From: Cyanobacteria bacterium FACHB-DQ100
Lineage (GTDB): Bacteria > Cyanobacteriota > Cyanobacteriia > Leptolyngbyales > Leptolyngbyaceae
DNA length: 64,000 nt
NCBI GenBank assembly: GCA_014695195.1
Contig: JACJNW010000044.1
Span: 1-64,000, forward strand
Direction of reading: 5' to 3'
A program made the position numbers and the translations under genes. The notes beneath the pieces were generated by a model that searched no databases, had not been told where the DNA came from, and saw only the letters and a program-made list of their open reading frames with translations. This document shows, in pieces, positions 60,763-64,000 of this stretch. Within the stretch, counting starts at the first letter, position 1; every line of letters begins with the position of its first letter.

Positions 60763-61536
60763 ATGCCTAATCTTGTCTCTACCGATTTAAGAAACGAAAC
60801 GTTACAACTGCTCCGTGAGTATCAGAAGTCGGCATCGGCTTCTATCCGCAATCAACTAGTTGAACTGAATATTGGGCTGGTGAGGAAAGAAGCGCACCAT
60901 TGGGTGAATCAGTGTACGGAAAGCTACGACGATCTGCTTCAGGTTGGATCGATTGGATTAATTCGGGCGATCGAGCGATTTGATATGTCGAAAGGACACG
61001 CTTTTAGCTCGTTTGCAATTCCCTACATCCGGGGCGAGATTCAACATTATTTGCGCGACAAAAGCCCCTCGGTGCGAATTCCGCGCCGTTGGCAAGCGCT
61101 GCAACGCCAAGCGGTCTGGATCATTCGAGAATTTCAGGCACAACATCGCAGACCCCCGACTGATACTGAAATCGCGGCGGCGTTGGATATTGCGATCGAA
61201 GAGTGGCAGGAAATTCGATTAGCGGGTCAAAATCGCGCCCTGCTTAGCCTAGATACCCCCATCGGTGACGAAGAGGGGACTGCATCCCTAGGAGATCTGG
61301 TTCCCGATACCCGTTATCGCAGTTTTCAACTCGTTCAGGAAGACCGCCTTCGGCTTCAGCAAGCCTTGGTGCAGTTAGAACAGCGAACCCGTGAAGTTTT
61401 GGAGTTCGTTTTTCTCTACGATTTAACTCAGAAAGAAACCGCAGAACGCCTGGGAATTAGCGCCGTCACCGTCTCTCGCCAAGTGAAAAAAGGGCTACAA
61501 AAGTTACAAGCCATCATGGTTTGTACTGAGGCTTAA
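60763..61536 (+). CDS. sigF: RNA polymerase sigma factor, group 3, SigF type
   Basis: A 257-residue alternative sigma factor of the group 3 (SigF/B/G-like) class. Region 2 has YDDLLQVGSIGLIRAIERFD and FSSFAIPYIRGEIQHYLRDK; region 3 follows with RIPRRWQALQRQAVWII. Region 4 has EQRTREVLEFVFLYDLTQKE, then TAERLGISAVTVSRQVKKGL as the helix-turn-helix. In Synechocystis SigF drives pilin and motility genes. The PilP-like lipoprotein just downstream fits that loosely. The start at 60763 (MPNLVSTDL) matches the family length. Confidence 0.92.
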   Translation: MPNLVSTDLRNETLQLLREYQKSASASIRNQLVELNIGLVRKEAHHWVNQCTESYDDLLQVGSIGLIRAIERFDMSKGHAFSSFAIPYIRGEIQHYLRDKSPSVRIPRRWQALQRQAVWIIREFQAQHRRPPTDTEIAAALDIAIEEWQEIRLAGQNRALLSLDTPIGDEEGTASLGDLVPDTRYRSFQLVQEDRLRLQQALVQLEQRTREVLEFVFLYDLTQKETAERLGISAVTVSRQVKKGLQKLQAIMVCTEA

Positions 61537-61700
61537 GCAAGAAAGCTACGAAAATTCACGCAATTTTTTTTTGCGAGTCGGCTCTTGAGCGAAATCGGGG
61601 CACACTGTCATCACACGAATCGTTCTCCATTGCGGGTCATTTAAGTTTGGGCTGTGAACCGTGATCGAGGCTAATTCTAAGTCGAATTTTGGGAGTGATC

Positions 61701-62474
61701 ATGAGCAAGCGGTTCACAAAGCAAGTTACGGGGAATCTTCCAAGCAGAATGCTGATTCTTTGTGTGGGTGCGTTTACGCTTTGGCTGAGCGGCTGCACGA
61801 CGGGCGAGGAAACTGCGACGGTTAATCCTTCGCCCGCAGCTAACCCATCCACGCCTGCTCAGGCGTTTGCCAAGCCAACCGTCCCTGCTAAAGACGCAGC
61901 AAAATTGGAAGGTGCACAATCAGGAAACAAAATTGCGGGTCTACTGCAATCGACTGATCCATTAGAGCGAGCGAAACAAGTTCAGCGCGGCATCAGTAGC
62001 GGGAAAGATCCGTTTTCGAGTGTCCCGCCCCTTGTTTCGTTCAAGGTTCCGGTGGCACCGCCATCTACAGCACAGCCAACGGGATCTACTCCCACTCCAC
62101 AGCCGCCAGTGAAATCCGAGCCAAGGAATCGACCAACTGTGACTTTACCGAAACCAAAGCCGCAATCGCCGATTCGTCCGCTTCCGCCGCTGCCTGATTC
62201 GAGCTTAGCAAAGGGAGTGCAAATTACGGGTGTCGTGGTCGTTGGTGGTGTACCGCAGGTGATCGTGCAGGCTCCGAATGAAGCAACCAGTCGCTATGTT
62301 CAAGTGGGACAGCGCATTGCAAACGGGCAGGTCTTGATCAAGCGGGTCGAAATGAATAGCGGATCTGAACCCATTGTGATTCTGGAGCAAAATGGTGTCG
62401 AGGTGGCGCGCTCTGTTGGGGGTTCTGGGACTCAACCCACTGCGGCCTTGCTGACTGTTCGATTGTTTGGTTAA
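61701..62474 (+). CDS. Lipoprotein with PilP/GspC-like C-terminal domain
   Basis: A 257-residue lipoprotein from the ATG at 61701 (ribosome site GGGAG). The signal peptide ends in LSGC (near residue 32). A long Pro/Thr-rich linker (about 36-175) contains GKDPFSSVP, a motif that recalls PilP. The C-terminal domain (about 175-255: VQITGVVVVGGVPQVIVQ, SRYVQVGQRIANGQVLIKRV, IVILEQNGVEV) has the beta-rich form of PilP/GspC homology regions that join inner-membrane assembly proteins to secretins. A role in type IV pilus or another envelope machine is inference. Confidence 0.75.
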   Translation: MSKRFTKQVTGNLPSRMLILCVGAFTLWLSGCTTGEETATVNPSPAANPSTPAQAFAKPTVPAKDAAKLEGAQSGNKIAGLLQSTDPLERAKQVQRGISSGKDPFSSVPPLVSFKVPVAPPSTAQPTGSTPTPQPPVKSEPRNRPTVTLPKPKPQSPIRPLPPLPDSSLAKGVQITGVVVVGGVPQVIVQAPNEATSRYVQVGQRIANGQVLIKRVEMNSGSEPIVILEQNGVEVARSVGGSGTQPTAALLTVRLFG

Positions 62475-62586
62475 TTATTTAGCAGTGACTCGCTACAATT
62501 TGCAACAGCTTGCAGTCAACTTCGGGAGACAAGCGCTAAAGTTGAAGCACTGATTCTCTAGCGCGGGCTTCCGAAGTTGTTGGGTT

Positions 62587-63213
62587 ATGACTGCACATGT
62601 TTCTGAATTGGATCAATTTTTGAGTTCGTTGCTCCCAACTCCCCAAGCGTCTCAAGATACGGAGTTGCTTCAGCAGATTGGATTTATTCCTGGACTGCGA
62701 GAAACGCTGATGGTGCGGCAGGTTCATGCGCTTGAACACGCAACGGTCTGGATTTTAAGTGGTTTGCCCGATCGGCGAATTGCGCCACCTGACTGGACAG
62801 ATAATAGTGGGCTAGGCGGATTATCGACTGAGGAAGGATTTTATTTATATGGTCAGGCGGATACGGTTGAGGTTAAACGATCGGTGAATCAAGCGCTAGA
62901 GCGCATTACCCATGGGGAATGGAACTTGGCGGTTCACCCGCGTTGTGGGACAAATCTTTCAGTGGGAATGCTGCTCACCGCCTCGATCGCGCTCGGAATT
63001 CACTTGCTCTTACCGCGCAACCCGATCGAGCAGCTATTGGGCTTAGGAGTCGCAGCAACAACCGCTTCGCAGATTGCACCGGAATTAGGGCGGTTTGTGC
63101 AGCAGTATGTTACCACTGCAATTCCGTTTAACCTGAGAGTGCGCGAAGTCTCTGTCGTTCAAGATGGTTGGGGTCGCCCCGCTCATTTTGTTCGGACAGA
63201 GTGGATCGATTAA
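62587..63213 (+). CDS. Conserved cyanobacterial DUF6391-like membrane protein
   Basis: A 208-residue protein. The N-terminal half is soluble, with a striking RQVHALEHATVWILSG stretch (His-rich, near 43-58); the middle has GLGGLSTEEGFYLYG and HPRCGTNLSVGMLLTASIAL. Two short membrane segments follow (about 123-145 and 148-165). The HALEHAT and HPRCGTN motifs look like metal-binding residues, but no activity is known. The name follows my memory of the family. The end overlaps the convergent prenyltransferase gene by 4 bp. Confidence 0.75.
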   Translation: MTAHVSELDQFLSSLLPTPQASQDTELLQQIGFIPGLRETLMVRQVHALEHATVWILSGLPDRRIAPPDWTDNSGLGGLSTEEGFYLYGQADTVEVKRSVNQALERITHGEWNLAVHPRCGTNLSVGMLLTASIALGIHLLLPRNPIEQLLGLGVAATTASQIAPELGRFVQQYVTTAIPFNLRVREVSVVQDGWGRPAHFVRTEWID

Positions 63214-64000
63214 CTTCCAACAATCATTCCAGCTAATAAGAGAAAACCAATCCAAACATTTTGCTTGAAGCTAAACGCATAGAATGAATGGGGAATTGAG
63301 AGTTGGATCAGTTTGTACGATTGCCATGCCCACGCGATCGTGCTGAGTCCTAATGCGCTCCAATACCACAGATTCAACTGCATCACGGCTCCCAGTTTTG
63401 CCAAAATGACCACCGTTCCTATATAGAAGGCAGTGATCGCATAAGGAGCATACCGTCCAAAAAATAAAGCGCTGGACTTGACTCCGATGCGGCGATCGTC
63501 CTCGCGGTCGGACATGGCGTACACCGTATCAAATCCCAACGTCCAAAGCACCGTTGCGCCCCAGAGTAACCACATCGGTTGGGTGAGGCAAGCCGTGTTT
63601 GAAGTCGCGCTACAACTCACCGCACTCCAGCTAATCAAAACGGCAAAGCCCCACGCGATCGATAACACCAGTTGCGGCACAGGAAACACTCGCTTAGCAG
63701 CAGGATAAAGGAGAATCACGGGAACGGCAGCGACACAAAGCCAGAATGTGAACGGGTTGAGAAATATCGCTAATCCTGCGGCACACAGCAGCGAAATCAA
63801 GCCGACGACGATCCCGACCTTTACGGAGAGCGCTCGTGAAGCCAAGGGACGATCGCGGGTGCGTTCAACGTGTGGATCAATATTGCGATCCCAGAGATCA
63901 TTTGCCACACAACCTGCCGCACTGGTTGCCAAAGTGCCTAAAATAATGATGACTACTAATAACCAGGGTGGCGTTCCTCGTCCTGCGAGAAACACCGCCC
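63210..64000 (-). CDS. 4-hydroxybenzoate polyprenyltransferase (UbiA family), partial
   Basis: A membrane prenyltransferase that in cyanobacteria attaches a solanesyl chain to 4-hydroxybenzoate in plastoquinone synthesis. Both diphosphate-binding motifs are intact: NDLWDRNIDPHVERTRDRPL and DTVYAMSDREDDRRIGVKS. Seven or more helices are visible. The N-terminus, with probably 25-40 residues, lies beyond the right edge, so the first Met in view is not the true start. It is convergent with the DUF6391-like gene. Confidence 0.92.
   Translation of the reverse strand, partial: AVFLAGRGTPPWLLVVIIILGTLATSAAGCVANDLWDRNIDPHVERTRDRPLASRALSVKVGIVVGLISLLCAAGLAIFLNPFTFWLCVAAVPVILLYPAAKRVFPVPQLVLSIAWGFAVLISWSAVSCSATSNTACLTQPMWLLWGATVLWTLGFDTVYAMSDREDDRRIGVKSSALFFGRYAPYAITAFYIGTVVILAKLGAVMQLNLWYWSALGLSTIAWAWQSYKLIQLSIPHSFYAFSFKQNVWIGFLLLAGMIVGS

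Noticed and set aside
61559..61575. CGCAA...TTGCG hairpin after the sigma-factor gene as a terminator
   Set aside because: Only five base pairs with a loop made of T; too weak to call.
1..64000. tRNA, rRNA or CRISPR array
   Set aside because: No cloverleaf, rRNA block or regularly spaced repeat array was found by eye in the gene gaps; a tRNAscan/Infernal run would be decisive.

Overview
The window comes from a cyanobacterium, most likely a filamentous Leptolyngbya-like one. It carries four photosystem II genes (psbT, psbB, psbM, psbO), a high-light-inducible protein, the cyanobacterial PanC/Cmk fusion, an apparent solanesyltransferase of plastoquinone synthesis, and many copies of the octamer GCGATCGC (HIP1). 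The genus is inference.

Layout. 1-250: edge of an IS1-like element. 251-11687: a two-partner-secretion locus. A secreted haemagglutinin/CHAT-protease fusion and its outer-membrane transporter are divergent, and around them lie a DUF928 protein, an MBL hydrolase, a CHASE2 adenylate/guanylate cyclase and a double cNMP-fold protein. A 147-bp MITE with an exact 8-bp target duplication lies after the transporter gene. 11756-29410: the most notable region, a 13-gene minus-strand operon for a ribosomally made peptide. Read from its promoter end it encodes an HlyD adaptor, a C39-peptidase ABC exporter, a second NHLP-type ABC exporter, an AraC regulator with a degenerate receiver, a precursor with a duplicated NHLP leader and a 73-residue Gly/Ala-rich core, a PoyD-like radical SAM epimerase, a CCG-type LanM, two related Fe/2OG-type oxygenases, an Asp/Asn-hydroxylase-like oxygenase, two related tandem-GNAT proteins and a JmjC/cupin oxygenase. 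A TolC-like gene is divergent from it.

31500-32350: transposase remnant, a 20-bp perfect palindrome and a pentapeptide protein. 32490-36000: RRM protein, Hli protein, GNAT, CutA, a membrane protein coupled to a Sfp/HetI-type phosphopantetheinyl transferase. 35928-41519: a BMP/Nup-type nucleoside importer followed by a Rieske oxygenase. 41816-48857: two tandem hybrid histidine kinases and a PQQ-type sugar dehydrogenase. 48959-55334: a frameshifted conserved gene, a second RRM protein, an M48-like protein with a damaged zinc site, and PanC/Cmk. 55560-60370: GNAT, psbT, psbB, a 2Fe-2S protein, psbM, a hypothetical protein and psbO. 60763-64000: a SigF-like sigma factor, a PilP-like lipoprotein, a conserved membrane protein and the partial UbiA-type prenyltransferase.

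Working model for the peptide operon: LanM dehydrates and cyclises, the epimerase installs D-residues, up to four oxygenases hydroxylate, and GNATs may acylate Lys. The leader is then cut after Gly-Gly by the C39 exporter, and the product leaves through HlyD/TolC. No tRNA, rRNA or CRISPR array was seen.
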